In this document: in pieces, positions 17,952 to 26,600 of the stretch
Numbering within the stretch: position 1 is the first letter of the stretch
Layout: every line of letters starts with the position of its first letter
Position numbers and translations under genes: made by a program
Notes under the pieces: model-generated
Seen by the model: the letters and a program-made list of their open reading frames with translations, nothing else
The model's database searches: none
Told to the model about the DNA's origin: nothing
Assembly: GCF_937951745.1 (NCBI RefSeq)
Contig: NZ_CALFBQ010000051.1
Span: forward strand, 1-42,946
From: an uncultured Chloroflexus sp.
Lineage (GTDB): Bacteria; Chloroflexota; Chloroflexia; Chloroflexales; Chloroflexaceae
Length of the DNA: 42,946 bases
Reading direction: 5' to 3'

Positions 17952-19713
17952 ATGTAGAAAGCTCCTGTGCGCCGCAGACACGGTTGCGCCCTCGCTGCTT
18001 GGCCAGATAGAGCGCCCGATCGGCATCAGCAATGAGGGAAGACGGATCAGGATGAGAAACGGCTTGAAAGGTCGCAACACCGATGCTGAGCGTTAGCGTA
18101 ATCTGTTGCTCATCAACTAGAAACGGCGTAGCCATCACCGTCTGGCACAAGCGTTCAGCCGCTAACAACGCCGCATGATACGGTGTTTCCGGTAAGATCA
18201 AACCAAACTCTTCGCCGCCATAACGCGCTAGGATATCGGTATCACGCAGTTGTTGCCGGCACCGGCGCGCCAATTCGCGCAAAATATGATCACCGGCCAG
18301 ATGGCCGTAGGTATCGTTCACCTGCTTAAAATGATCAATATCAATCATCGCAATACTGACCGGGGTATGATACCGGCGCGAACGATCGATTTCGTGTTGT
18401 AAATGTTGCAGAAAATGGCGCCGGTTCACCAACTCGGTAAGCGTATCGGTCATCGCCAGCGTCTGCATATGGGCAAAGCGCAGAGCATTGTACAGCGCAA
18501 CCGCCACCGTCGCCGCTAGCATCTCGAGTGCGCTCAAATCAGACATGGTATAGGCATCGAGGTGATCGTGCCACGCCAGCAATGCGCCAATAATCCGATC
18601 ACCAACCACGAGCGGCGTCGCCAAGAGTGATTGATGATCCAGATCGCCTTCGATCTCAAGCGCGGGTTGCATCGCCGGTTCAGGCAGCGCGTGCGCCCCT
18701 GACAGCCGCAGCGAGACGCCGAAACGAAGCACGTAGCCAGCAATACCTTGCGTAAGCGGCAGTTGCAACCTTGGTTGGCGGCCAGCCGTCGTTACCAGAT
18801 AGACATACTCGACCATCTGCTGGTCATTCAACAGCGCAATGGTAAAACCAGCATGGGAGATTAACCGGTTGACAGCGCGATGGATTGCCTGATAGAGTTG
18901 TTCGAGATCCAGCGTAGCACCAATCTCAATACTGGCTTGATAGAGGGTGTAGCGTTCATCGGCATTGCGAATGGCGCGCTGGTATAGGCGGGCGCTTTGC
19001 AAGGCAATCGCAGTCTGGTGGGCGATAGCTTGCAAGAGATCGCGATCGCTCTCGTGAAAGGGCTTGTTACGGAAACGATACACCGCCAAGATACCCAACG
19101 GCGTCTTGCCATGGATAATCGGTGTCGCCAGCAGCGAAGAAACCCCAATACGCACTAATTCCGGCAATGCCATTGGATGATTGGCGTAGTCTGGAATGAG
19201 GATCGACTTCCCATTCTCGATCATCTGCCACATCAACCCGCGCCGCGGCTCTTTAAAGGGCGTCACCAGATCAACCGGCAGATTCACGAGATGGCCGGAC
19301 AACAACCGATCGTGATCCGGATCGTACACCGGCAGCGCGCCAGCATCAGCATCGAGGAGATCCATTGCAAAACGCACCACATGTTCCAGCACATGGTTCA
19401 TCTCAAGTTTGCTGGACAGGGTGAGCGCCATTTCACCGAGCCGGTGATCAACCAGCGGCTCTGGCGCCGGTTGCCGGAACGTGATCAGCAGACCGAACGG
19501 TACTCCCGGCGCTTGCCACAAAAACTGGCGTTGTAGCGCATATTGCAACCCGTTTAGAAAGACATCCGCGCCATCGGCAGCCTGAACAAGATCAGGCAGC
19601 AACGGCTCAACATACGAAAGGAGTGGCAGCATCGCCTCACTTACAGCGAGCATCTGGCAGTTGGGCGACAAAAGGATAAATAGTTCAGATGTACCAGACA
19701 GATCAACCTTCAT
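17938..19713 (-). CDS. Diguanylate cyclase with two GAF domains
   Basis: The 591-residue protein has an N-terminal segment of about 90 residues I cannot assign. A first GAF domain (about 95-250, ending LLATPIIHGKTPLGILAVYR), a second GAF domain (about 255-415, LLATPLVVGDRIIGALLAW) and a C-terminal GGDEF domain (about 420-585) follow. The active motif is GGEEF (499-503). The RDTD at 490-493, five residues before it, is a canonical inhibitory I-site. It should make c-di-GMP under control of small ligands or redox sensed by the GAF domains and be feedback-inhibited. There is no membrane segment. It starts 21 bases after threonine aldolase and overlaps ilvA, so it is likely co-transcribed with both. 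Confidence 0.93.
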   Translation of the reverse strand: MKVDLSGTSELFILLSPNCQMLAVSEAMLPLLSYVEPLLPDLVQAADGADVFLNGLQYALQRQFLWQAPGVPFGLLITFRQPAPEPLVDHRLGEMALTLSSKLEMNHVLEHVVRFAMDLLDADAGALPVYDPDHDRLLSGHLVNLPVDLVTPFKEPRRGLMWQMIENGKSILIPDYANHPMALPELVRIGVSSLLATPIIHGKTPLGILAVYRFRNKPFHESDRDLLQAIAHQTAIALQSARLYQRAIRNADERYTLYQASIEIGATLDLEQLYQAIHRAVNRLISHAGFTIALLNDQQMVEYVYLVTTAGRQPRLQLPLTQGIAGYVLRFGVSLRLSGAHALPEPAMQPALEIEGDLDHQSLLATPLVVGDRIIGALLAWHDHLDAYTMSDLSALEMLAATVAVALYNALRFAHMQTLAMTDTLTELVNRRHFLQHLQHEIDRSRRYHTPVSIAMIDIDHFKQVNDTYGHLAGDHILRELARRCRQQLRDTDILARYGGEEFGLILPETPYHAALLAAERLCQTVMATPFLVDEQQITLTLSIGVATFQAVSHPDPSSLIADADRALYLAKQRGRNRVCGAQELSTYAEP

Positions 19714-19734
19714 ACCCGCCCACCGGCAGCGAGA

Positions 19735-20808
19735 CTACGCCAAGATATCAGTCGCGACGCTGATCACGCGCTCAATGTGCGCCCGTTCGATACCATAGTG
19801 AGTGACAGCGCGGATGCTCGTATTGCTCATGCTTCCCATCAAGATGCCGTATGCACGCAGCGCCGCCAAAAATGCGTCTACGCTCAGGCGTGGATGAAAA
19901 AAGGTGAAGCGCACAATGTTGGTTTGCACTTTGCTGAGATCAATCTGGACTCCCGGCAACTCGGCCAGACCAGCGGCGAGCAACCGCGCATTGGCATGAT
20001 CTTCTGCCAACCGATCTACCATCTCGGTGAGGGCCACGATGCCCGCCGCAGCAATCACACCCGCCTGCCGCATTCCGCCGCCGAGCATCTTGCGCACGCG
20101 GCGCACGCGGGCAATCACATCGGCTGGGCCGGCCACCAGCGAGCCAACTGGCGCGGCCAACCCTTTCGAAAGGCAAAACATCACTGTATCGACATGCGCC
20201 GTCAGCTCGGTGACCGGTACGCCCAACGCCACCGCCGCATTAAAGATACGCGCACCATCGAGATGCACCGGCAGGCCATGCGCGCGGGCCAGCGTATGCA
20301 CCTGCGCCAGATACTCCGGCGCCAGCACCACGCCGCCACGGCGGTTATTGGTGTTTTCTAAACAGATGACGCCGGGCGGGGCAAAGTGATTATCGTCAAT
20401 CGTAGTAGCCGCCTCATCCAACACTGCTAAATCGATCGTGCCATCATCCGCGGTCGGAAGCGGATGGTACACCAACCCGCCCAAGGCGCTGGCGCCGCCG
20501 GCTTCATAATGGTAGATATGGCTCTCGTTGCCAAGGATCACCCGCTGGCCGCGTTGGCAATAGGCCAACAGCGCCGCCAGATTGCCCATCGTCCCGCTGG
20601 TAACCAGCACTGCCGCCTCTTTGCCAACCCGCTCAGCAGCTAAACGCTCTAGCGCATTGACTGTCGGATCCTCGCCGTACACATCGTCACCCAGTGCTGC
20701 ATTGGCCATCGCTGACCGCATCGCTGGGCTAGGCAGCGTCACCGTATCGCTGCGCAGATCGATCCGATCATCCGGCGCATCGGCAACAGGCAAAACATAG
20801 CCTTGCAT
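19735..20808 (-). CDS. Low-specificity L-threonine aldolase
   Basis: From the ATG at 20808 the protein has 357 residues. It starts [20 protein letters not shown], where [14 protein letters not shown] is the family start motif. It has [27 protein letters not shown] and the PLP lysine K215 in [13 protein letters not shown]. It cleaves threonine or allo-threonine to glycine and acetaldehyde. A GGAGG lies 12 bases upstream of the ATG, rather far; the longer frame to 20964 has no support. It heads a three-gene block with the diguanylate cyclase and threonine deaminase, both enzymes acting on threonine. Confidence 0.92.
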   Translation of the reverse strand: MQGYVLPVADAPDDRIDLRSDTVTLPSPAMRSAMANAALGDDVYGEDPTVNALERLAAERVGKEAAVLVTSGTMGNLAALLAYCQRGQRVILGNESHIYHYEAGGASALGGLVYHPLPTADDGTIDLAVLDEAATTIDDNHFAPPGVICLENTNNRRGGVVLAPEYLAQVHTLARAHGLPVHLDGARIFNAAVALGVPVTELTAHVDTVMFCLSKGLAAPVGSLVAGPADVIARVRRVRKMLGGGMRQAGVIAAAGIVALTEMVDRLAEDHANARLLAAGLAELPGVQIDLSKVQTNIVRFTFFHPRLSVDAFLAALRAYGILMGSMSNTSIRAVTHYGIERAHIERVISVATDILA

Positions 20809-21131
20809 ATAAGAAGGTATCCTCCATGGCACATCATTTACATAGCATTGCCTCATTATATCACGCGGCTCGCCGATAATTTCGTAAAACAACACCGGTC
20901 GCACTGCACTGTACGCAATGGAATTGATAGGCTGAATCGTGCCGCGCACCGCCTTGGCCGACACAGCCGTGTGCGGCTAGGTAGTGGTGATTTCACAACT
21001 CATGTAAAAAATTGCCCCGGATATGCACCGTGACATGTTATTTCCTAGCGAATAATACCGCATTATAACGCTCAATTCGCCATTTTTAACCAAACGCAAA
21101 GATTTTGCACAAAGATTGTCTATATTCCATG
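20809..21131. other. Divergent intergenic region between threonine aldolase and bchM
   Basis: No gene is seen here. Two minus-strand TATAAT boxes (20855-20860 and 21062-21067) could serve the threonine aldolase block. The farther one has a TTAAAA 16 bases upstream; neither has a strong -35. The plus-strand promoter and operator elements for bchM begin at 21132. The base composition is clearly more AT-rich than the genes. Confidence 0.45.
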
Positions 21132-21153
21132 TTGTTGACTCTCATGCTACAAT
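21132..21153 (+). promoter_or_regulatory. Putative bchM promoter block (TTGTTG-N6-ATGCTACAAT)
   Basis: TGC-TACAAT at 21145-21153 reads as an extended -10 element. With the preceding TTGTTG at 21132 it forms a 22-base block that matches the one before bchN (37018-37039) at 18 of 22 positions. In both places a GTAGT-N11-ACTAC dyad begins 13-14 bases downstream. The matching position of both parts supports a shared promoter; the transcription start is inferred, not shown. Confidence 0.6.
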
Positions 21154-21167
21154 TTGCTTGAACGTTC

Positions 21168-21188
21168 GTAGTTTTGATTCCGTACTAC
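21168..21188. promoter_or_regulatory. Dyad operator candidate A: GTAGT-N11-ACTAC
   Basis: A perfect inverted repeat of 5-base arms with an 11-base spacer, 14 bases downstream of the putative -10 box of bchM. One of four such sites, all at bch genes; in all four the base after the left arm is T. Confidence 0.6.
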
Positions 21189-21249
21189 AATTCTCGTCTG
21201 ATATTGCGTTCACCTTTATTCATTCGGCACGCGGTCATTCTTTGTGAAC

Positions 21250-21270
21250 GTAGTTCCAAGTTTGGACTAC
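21250..21270. promoter_or_regulatory. Dyad operator candidate B: GTAGT-N11-ACTAC
   Basis: Second copy before bchM, starting 82 bases after site A (about eight helical turns), 22 bases before the GTG start and just upstream of the GAGGAG ribosome binding site. Followed by CTGCGAG, which also follows the bchN copy (site D). Confidence 0.6.
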
Positions 21271-21292
21271 CTGCGAGCTAGAGGAGAACGAC

Positions 21293-21973
21293 GTGCTAGA
21301 GATCTCACAGCACAAAGCTCAACTGCGCGACTACTTCAACGGTTTGGGCTTTGAACGCTGGTCAGCCATCTACGGCAACGCTCCGCTGTCCCTCGTCCGG
21401 CAAAGTATTCGCGAAGGCCACAACCGCATGCTGGCGGTTGCCGATGCGTGGCTTGCCGATCAACCGCCCCCAACCACGGCGCTTGATGTCGGTTGCGGCG
21501 TTGGTCTGTTCAGTCTCATGTTAGCCCGCCGTGGCTACCGAGTGCGCGCCGCCGATATTGCGCCGCAAATGGTTGCTGCTACCCAGCAGGCCGCCGCCGA
21601 AGCCGGCTTGGCAGATCGCATTGAGTGCATCGAAGCCGATATCGAGTCACTACGCGAACCGGCGCAGGTGGTGGCTTGTTTCGATGTCTTGATTCATTAC
21701 CCACAACCGGCCTTCGGCCAACTCTGCACCCATCTCGCTAACCTCACCGAGCAGACTTTGCTGCTAACATACGCACCATACAGCTCGTTGCTCGCTACCC
21801 TGCACCGGATCGGCGGCTGGTTCCCGCACAGCCAACGCCGCACTGAGATTCAGATGATTCGCGACCAAGAGGTCGTTAGCATTCTGACCCGCGCCGGATT
21901 GCGCGTGCGCCGCGTCCATCCGATCCGCAGCCGGTTCTATCACGTTACGTTGATCGAGGCCAATCGGGTCTAG
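21293..21973 (+). CDS. bchM: Mg-protoporphyrin IX O-methyltransferase BchM
   Basis: The 226-residue SAM methyltransferase has an N-terminal HKAQLRDYFNGLGFERWSAIYG segment typical of BchM/ChlM. A SAM loop ALDVGCGVGLFSLMLARRG, an acidic AADIAPQM strand end and a FDVLIHYPQPAF motif follow. It methylates the C13 propionate of Mg-protoporphyrin, the step between Mg-chelatase (bchH downstream) and the cyclase (acsF downstream). The start is a GTG with GAGGAG six bases upstream. Two dyad operator candidates and an extended -10 box lie before it. Length is normal for the family. Confidence 0.95.
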   Translation: MLEISQHKAQLRDYFNGLGFERWSAIYGNAPLSLVRQSIREGHNRMLAVADAWLADQPPPTTALDVGCGVGLFSLMLARRGYRVRAADIAPQMVAATQQAAAEAGLADRIECIEADIESLREPAQVVACFDVLIHYPQPAFGQLCTHLANLTEQTLLLTYAPYSSLLATLHRIGGWFPHSQRRTEIQMIRDQEVVSILTRAGLRVRRVHPIRSRFYHVTLIEANRV

Positions 21974-21985
21974 TTTCATAAGGTT

Positions 21986-22006
21986 GTAGTTCAGAAACGC
22001 GACTAC
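21986..22006. promoter_or_regulatory. Dyad operator candidate C: GTAGT-N11-ACTAC
   Basis: Third copy of the 21-base dyad, in the 44-base gap between bchM and the small unknown gene. It abuts the AGGAG ribosome binding site and ends 11 bases before the ATG. Confidence 0.6.
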
Positions 22007-22017
22007 AGGAGCGAGAC

Positions 22018-22353
22018 ATGCGACGATTGCTAGCATTGGTGGCCCTTGGCGCAGCGGCGTTCGCGCTGCACAAGTGGTATAACCGCGAGGTGTTGCTCGA
22101 GGGGGAGGGGTTTGTTCGCTTGCAGAGCGAGCACGAGCATTTCCATTTCCACGTCGATCTGCCGCCCGGTATGGAGATTCAGCCCGGCGATACGCTCGAA
22201 ATTATGCATTTGCCGCCGACTGAAGATGGTCGCACCAACGGTGAGATCTGCTACCGCAGCCCGATCCGGCTGTATAAGGCAAGCTGGCTGCGCCGCTTTC
22301 TGACCAAGAAGAGTAGCCTCGTCGAGATCAACGAGCTGGTCGAGCATCCGTAA
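22018..22353 (+). CDS. Small membrane-anchored protein of unknown function between bchM and acsF
   Basis: This 111-residue protein is one I do not recognise. It opens with a membrane anchor (RRLLALVALGAAAFALHKWY, residues 2-21). A His/Glu-rich segment SEHEHFHFHVDLPPG (about 37-51) follows, then a beta-rich body (GDTLEIMHLPP; EICYRSPIRLYKASWLRRFL) with a basic patch. It has a good ribosome binding site (AGGAGCG) and its own dyad site C. Its position between the methyltransferase and the oxygen-dependent cyclase suggests an accessory role for AcsF, a substrate hand-over function, or metal or redox supply (inference). It does not obviously resemble Ycf54 as I know it. Coding nature is supported by spacing, ribosome binding site and operon context. 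Confidence 0.85.
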   Translation: MRRLLALVALGAAAFALHKWYNREVLLEGEGFVRLQSEHEHFHFHVDLPPGMEIQPGDTLEIMHLPPTEDGRTNGEICYRSPIRLYKASWLRRFLTKKSSLVEINELVEHP

Positions 22354-22415
22354 GGTTGGGGTTGGGCGCAACGCCCGTAGTAAGGAAATTTCGACAGATC
22401 GCAAAGGAGCGGAGC

Positions 22416-23543
22416 ATGTTTTGGATCAATCCGTTGATGATGGAAATGCCCGGTGAGTTTAGCCGTACCACTCGCCACGCCCTCAAAGAAGCTATTCTCT
22501 CGCCTCGCTTTTACACCACCGATTTTAAGGCTATTGATAAGCTAGAAATCGACCGTAATGGCATGCGCGACGAGTTCGATTGGATTCGCGACGAGTTTGC
22601 CTACGACTACAACCGTACCCACTTCCGCCGCACCGATGAGTTTTTGCAGAACTTTGATGATATGCCCGAGCGCGATGCGTTTATTGACTTTCTCGAGCGC
22701 TCATGCACCGCCGAGTTCAGCGGTTGTCTGCTCTATGCCGAGATGGTCAAGCATCTGCACGATCCGACCATGCGGGCAATTTTCAAGTATATGAGCCGCG
22801 ATGAGGGTCGCCACGCCGGCTTCCTCAACCGCACGATGGCCGACTTGAATGTCGCTCTCGATCTGACCGTCTTGCAGAAGCGCAAGAAGTATACCTACTT
22901 CCAGCCGAAGTTTATCTTCTACTCGGTGTACCTCTCGGAGAAGATCGGCTATTCGCGCTATATCACTATCTATCGCCATCTGGAAAAGAATCCGCAATAC
23001 TGCATTCACCCGATCTTCAAGTGGTTTGAGCAGTGGTGTAACGATGAGTATCGCCACGGCGAGTTCTTCGCTATGCTGATGCGCTCGCAGCCTGAGATGC
23101 TCGAAGGGGCGAACCGGCGCTGGATCCGCTTCTTCTTGCTCGCGGTCTATGCGACGATGTACCTCAACGATGCCCGCCGGGCTAATTTCTACGCCGCGCT
23201 GGGTCTGAATTGGCGCGACTACGACCAGAAGGTGATCCGGCTGTGTAATGATATTTCGACCCAAGTCTATCCTGAGACGATGAATCTTGATGATCCGCGC
23301 TTCTTTGGCTACATGGATAAGCTGGTCGAGTATGACCGCAAGCTGCGCGAACTGGAGGGACGCAACGATCCGGTGGCATTGGCTCAGTCGGCTCGCCTCA
23401 AGGCGGCGATTGCGCTGCGCCTGCTGGCGATTTATCGCCTGCCCACCCGCAAGACGACCGAGGCGATTCGCTGGAAGGGGTTGCCCGGCTTCCCCAATTA
23501 CCCCGGCCCCAATCGGCCGCAGCGGGTGATGGCAGCCGATTAG
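22416..23543 (+). CDS. acsF: Mg-protoporphyrin IX monomethyl ester (oxidative) cyclase AcsF
   Basis: The 375-residue di-iron protein has two E-x-x-H motifs, DEGRHAGF (E130, H133) and DEYRHGEFF (E211, H214). An N-terminal MFWINPLMMEMPGEFSRTTR and a FLERSCTAEFSGCLLYAEM helix with another iron-ligand glutamate are also present. AcsF forms the isocyclic E ring using O2. The start at 22416 has AAGGAG seven bases upstream; a 20-codon in-frame extension back to 22356 is rejected. It lies between the small unknown gene and bchH. An oxygen-dependent cyclase in a facultatively anaerobic phototroph implies an anaerobic BchE elsewhere (inference). Confidence 0.96.
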   Translation: MFWINPLMMEMPGEFSRTTRHALKEAILSPRFYTTDFKAIDKLEIDRNGMRDEFDWIRDEFAYDYNRTHFRRTDEFLQNFDDMPERDAFIDFLERSCTAEFSGCLLYAEMVKHLHDPTMRAIFKYMSRDEGRHAGFLNRTMADLNVALDLTVLQKRKKYTYFQPKFIFYSVYLSEKIGYSRYITIYRHLEKNPQYCIHPIFKWFEQWCNDEYRHGEFFAMLMRSQPEMLEGANRRWIRFFLLAVYATMYLNDARRANFYAALGLNWRDYDQKVIRLCNDISTQVYPETMNLDDPRFFGYMDKLVEYDRKLRELEGRNDPVALAQSARLKAAIALRLLAIYRLPTRKTTEAIRWKGLPGFPNYPGPNRPQRVMAAD

Positions 23544-23585
23544 GGTTACAGAGCGCCTCGGTCCGAACGAACTATTTCCAAGCTC

Positions 23586-23612
23586 CGGCGGCAGGAGCAA
23601 TTCCTGCCGCTG
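23586..23612 (+). other. Stem-loop between acsF and bchH
   Basis: CGGCAGGA (23589-23596) pairs with TCCTGCCG (23602-23609) across a 5-base loop. Three more outer pairs, one of them G-U, bring the stem to 11. A CTTTTG follows 9 bases later. It could attenuate transcription into the 3.7-kb bchH or protect mRNA ends; a full intrinsic terminator is unlikely because the U-run is short and distant. Confidence 0.55.
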
Positions 23613-23670
23613 TGGGTTCGCTTTTGCTGAGAACACTGGTTTCGCCCGGTACGAGTGGTGAGGAACGCCA

Positions 23671-26600
23671 ATGCATTTCGTGGTTCTAACCATCGACGGC
23701 AACCATCGTCCGGCGCTGCTGGCAGCCGCCGACCGCCTGCGCCGCGAGCATAAGGTCGCGTTGACGCTGGCGGTGTACGATGCGGCTACGTTACGCGACG
23801 CCGCCGGATGGGCCCAGCTCGATCGCGATCTAGCCAAAGCGGATTTTGTTTTCGGCGCGCGCCTGTTTAGCGAGGATTTGGTGCGCCCGCTGGCCGACCG
23901 GCTGGCTCACCTCGATAAGCCGACTTTGATCATTACCTCTAACCCGGCACTGATCCGCTGTACCCACATCGGTGGATTTTCGCTGCGCCGCGAGCACGAT
24001 AACGAGCCGGGGCCGATCCGGCGCTGGGTGCAGAAGCTGCGCCCGCAAGGCGGGGCTGGTGAGGCCCGCCGCCAGTTGGCGATCTTGCGCAACCTGAGCA
24101 AGGTGCTAAAGGTGATCCCCGGCACCTCGCGCGATCTCTATACCTATATCACCAGCCACCAGTATTGGCTCAATGCTTCGCCGGAAAATCTCTACCGCTT
24201 GCTCTGCGTGCTGATTGCACGCTATGGCCCGCAGCCGCGGCCTAAACTACCCCAGCTCGACCCGCTGAGCTATCCCGATACAGCGCTCTACCATCCCGAT
24301 GCGCCCAACCTATTCGCATCGCTCAACGATTACCGACGCTGGCGCGGCAAACGGATTCCCAATGGCGGCAGCGTTGGCATCCTCACCTTGCGCACGGTGG
24401 TACTGAGCGGGAATACGCCCCATATTGACGCACTGGCCCGCGCCATTGAGGCCCGCGGTCTCGAAGCGCGCGTCGCGTATGCTTCTGGTCTTGATATGCG
24501 CCCGCTGCTTGAGAAGGAACTGGCTGATGTTGATGTGCTGGTGAACGCAACTGGCTTCGCGCTGGTCGGTGGACCCGCCGAGAGCCAGCCCCAGCAAGCT
24601 GCCGAGGCGCTGACCCGGTTTGACCGGCCGTATTTCGGGCTAGTTCCGCTCGCCTTTCAGCGGATCGATGATTGGCGCACCGATGATAACGGTCTGGTGC
24701 CGGTGCAGCAGGCGTTGAGCGTGGCTATTCCCGAACTGGAAGGCGCTGCCGAGCCGATCATCTTTGGCGGGCCGGCTGCCGATGGCCAGCGCTTTGCCCC
24801 CGCTCAAGCCGAGATCGAACAGATTGCCGACCGAGTCGCGCGCCGGGTGGCGCTGCGCCGGATACCTAACGCGCAGAAACGCTTGGCAGTGGTGATCTAC
24901 AACTTCCCGCCCTCGTTGGGGACGGTTGGCACCGCTGCGTATCTCGATGTGTTTGCTAGCCTCTTTAACGTGTTGCAGGCGCTGGCTGCTGATGGCTACC
25001 GGGTTGAGGTTCCTGCCAGCGTTGATGAGTTGCGCCGCCTGTTGTTGGCCGATGGTCCGGCCTACGGGGCCGACGCCCATATCGCCGATTGGCTCAGCCC
25101 CGATGAGTATCGCCGCCTCTTCCCGGCTTACACCGAGATCGAACCGTATTGGGGGCCGGCGCCGGGTGAATTGTGGCGCGATAACCGCGGCATCCGCATC
25201 CTTGGCCGCCAGTTTGGCAATGTCTTTATCGGCGTGCAGCCCAGCTTTGGCTACGAGCGCGATCCGATGCGGTTGCTGCTCGCGAAAGATGCTGCGCCGA
25301 ATCATGCCTTCGCCGCGTTTTATACGTGGCTGACGCATAAGTTCCGTGCCGATGCGGTCATACACCTCGGCACCCACGGCGCGATGGAGTTTATGCCGGG
25401 TAAGCAGGTTGGCCTGAGCGCACGCTGTTGGCCCCTGCGCCTGATCGGGCCGCTGCCCAACTTTTATGTGTACAGTGTCAATAATCCAAGCGAAGCGGCG
25501 ATCGCTAAACGACGCGGCGCGGCGACACTGGTGAGCTACCTTGTGCCGCCGGTGCAGCAGGCTGGTCTCTACAAAGGGCTGCGCGCGCTGCGCGATGCAA
25601 TCGAGCAATACGAGCGCAACCCCGATCCGGCGCTGGTGGCCGATCTGCGCGATCGGGCGGCACAACTGGGCATTCCGATGGAGGCCAGCGGCGATGATTA
25701 TGCTGATGTCGCTGGTTTGGCCCACGAGTTGCTACGCATCGAGCAGCGCATGATCCCGCTCGGTTTGCACGTGCTCGGCCAACCGCCCGCCCCTGCCGAG
25801 CTGGCCGACTTCTTGCTGCTGTACGCCAGTTTGCAGCCCGATGGCGGCTTGCCGGCCCTGATTGCGCGCGGGATGGGGATCGACTACCAGCAGCTTTGTC
25901 GCCGGCTGAGCAGCGATCTCGCCGCCCAGAATCAGATGCGCGAGATTGAAAGCCGGGGTCGCGCGGCGATGTTGGCCTACGCTGAAGCGCCTGATCCCGA
26001 TACGGGCGCCCGTGCAGCCGCTGCCCAATTGACCGATCTGGTTCCTGCCTCGGCACTACGCCCACTTTGGCCAAAGTTGGCCGAACTGCGCAACGGCCTG
26101 CTCGCCAACCACGAGCTGCGCAACTTGTTGCACGGCCTACGCGGCGGTTTCATTCCACCCTCACCTAGCAACGACGCGGTACGCAACCCGGCGGTGTTGC
26201 CCACCGGCCGTAATCTGTTTGCACTCGATCCCTACCGGGTTCCAACACCGGCAGCTATGCAGCGCGGCGAGGCTTTGGCAAACGAGCTATTGGACCGGCT
26301 GCGCGCCGAGCAGGGGGCATGGCCGCAGAGCATCGCCATCGTGCTGTGGGGCACCGACAACCTCAAGAGTGATTGCGAAGGGGTAGCGCAAGTGTTGGCG
26401 CTGATCGGCGCCCGCCCAGTGATCGATGAATTGGGCAACGTGGCCGATATTGCCCTCCGGCCATTAGCTGAGCTGGGCCGCCCGCGCATTGATGTGGTGG
26501 TGACAGTGAGCGGCATCTTCCGCGATCTGCTCGGCAACCAGATGCGCTTGATTGACCGCGCCGCCTATCTCGCGGCAGCGGCTGATGAACCGCCGGAATG

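Noticed and set aside
17952-18080. Upstream extension of ilvA
   Set aside because: It would lie wholly inside the GGDEF gene, while the ATG at 17951 has a clear AGGAG and gives the family-typical N-terminus.
20975-21000. GTAGT near TTTCACAACTC in the bchM-threonine aldolase gap as a fifth dyad
   Set aside because: The right arm is AACTC, matching ACTAC only if the spacer is changed to 12 and the arm shortened.
21160-21290. PpsR/CrtJ binding site (TGT-N12-ACA) as explanation of the bchM upstream signals
   Set aside because: No such pair coincides with the dyads; the arms are GTAGT/ACTAC with an 11-base spacer.
22377-22397. GTAGT half-site before acsF
   Set aside because: The position of the right arm reads GACAG instead of ACTAC, so it does not meet the dyad rule.
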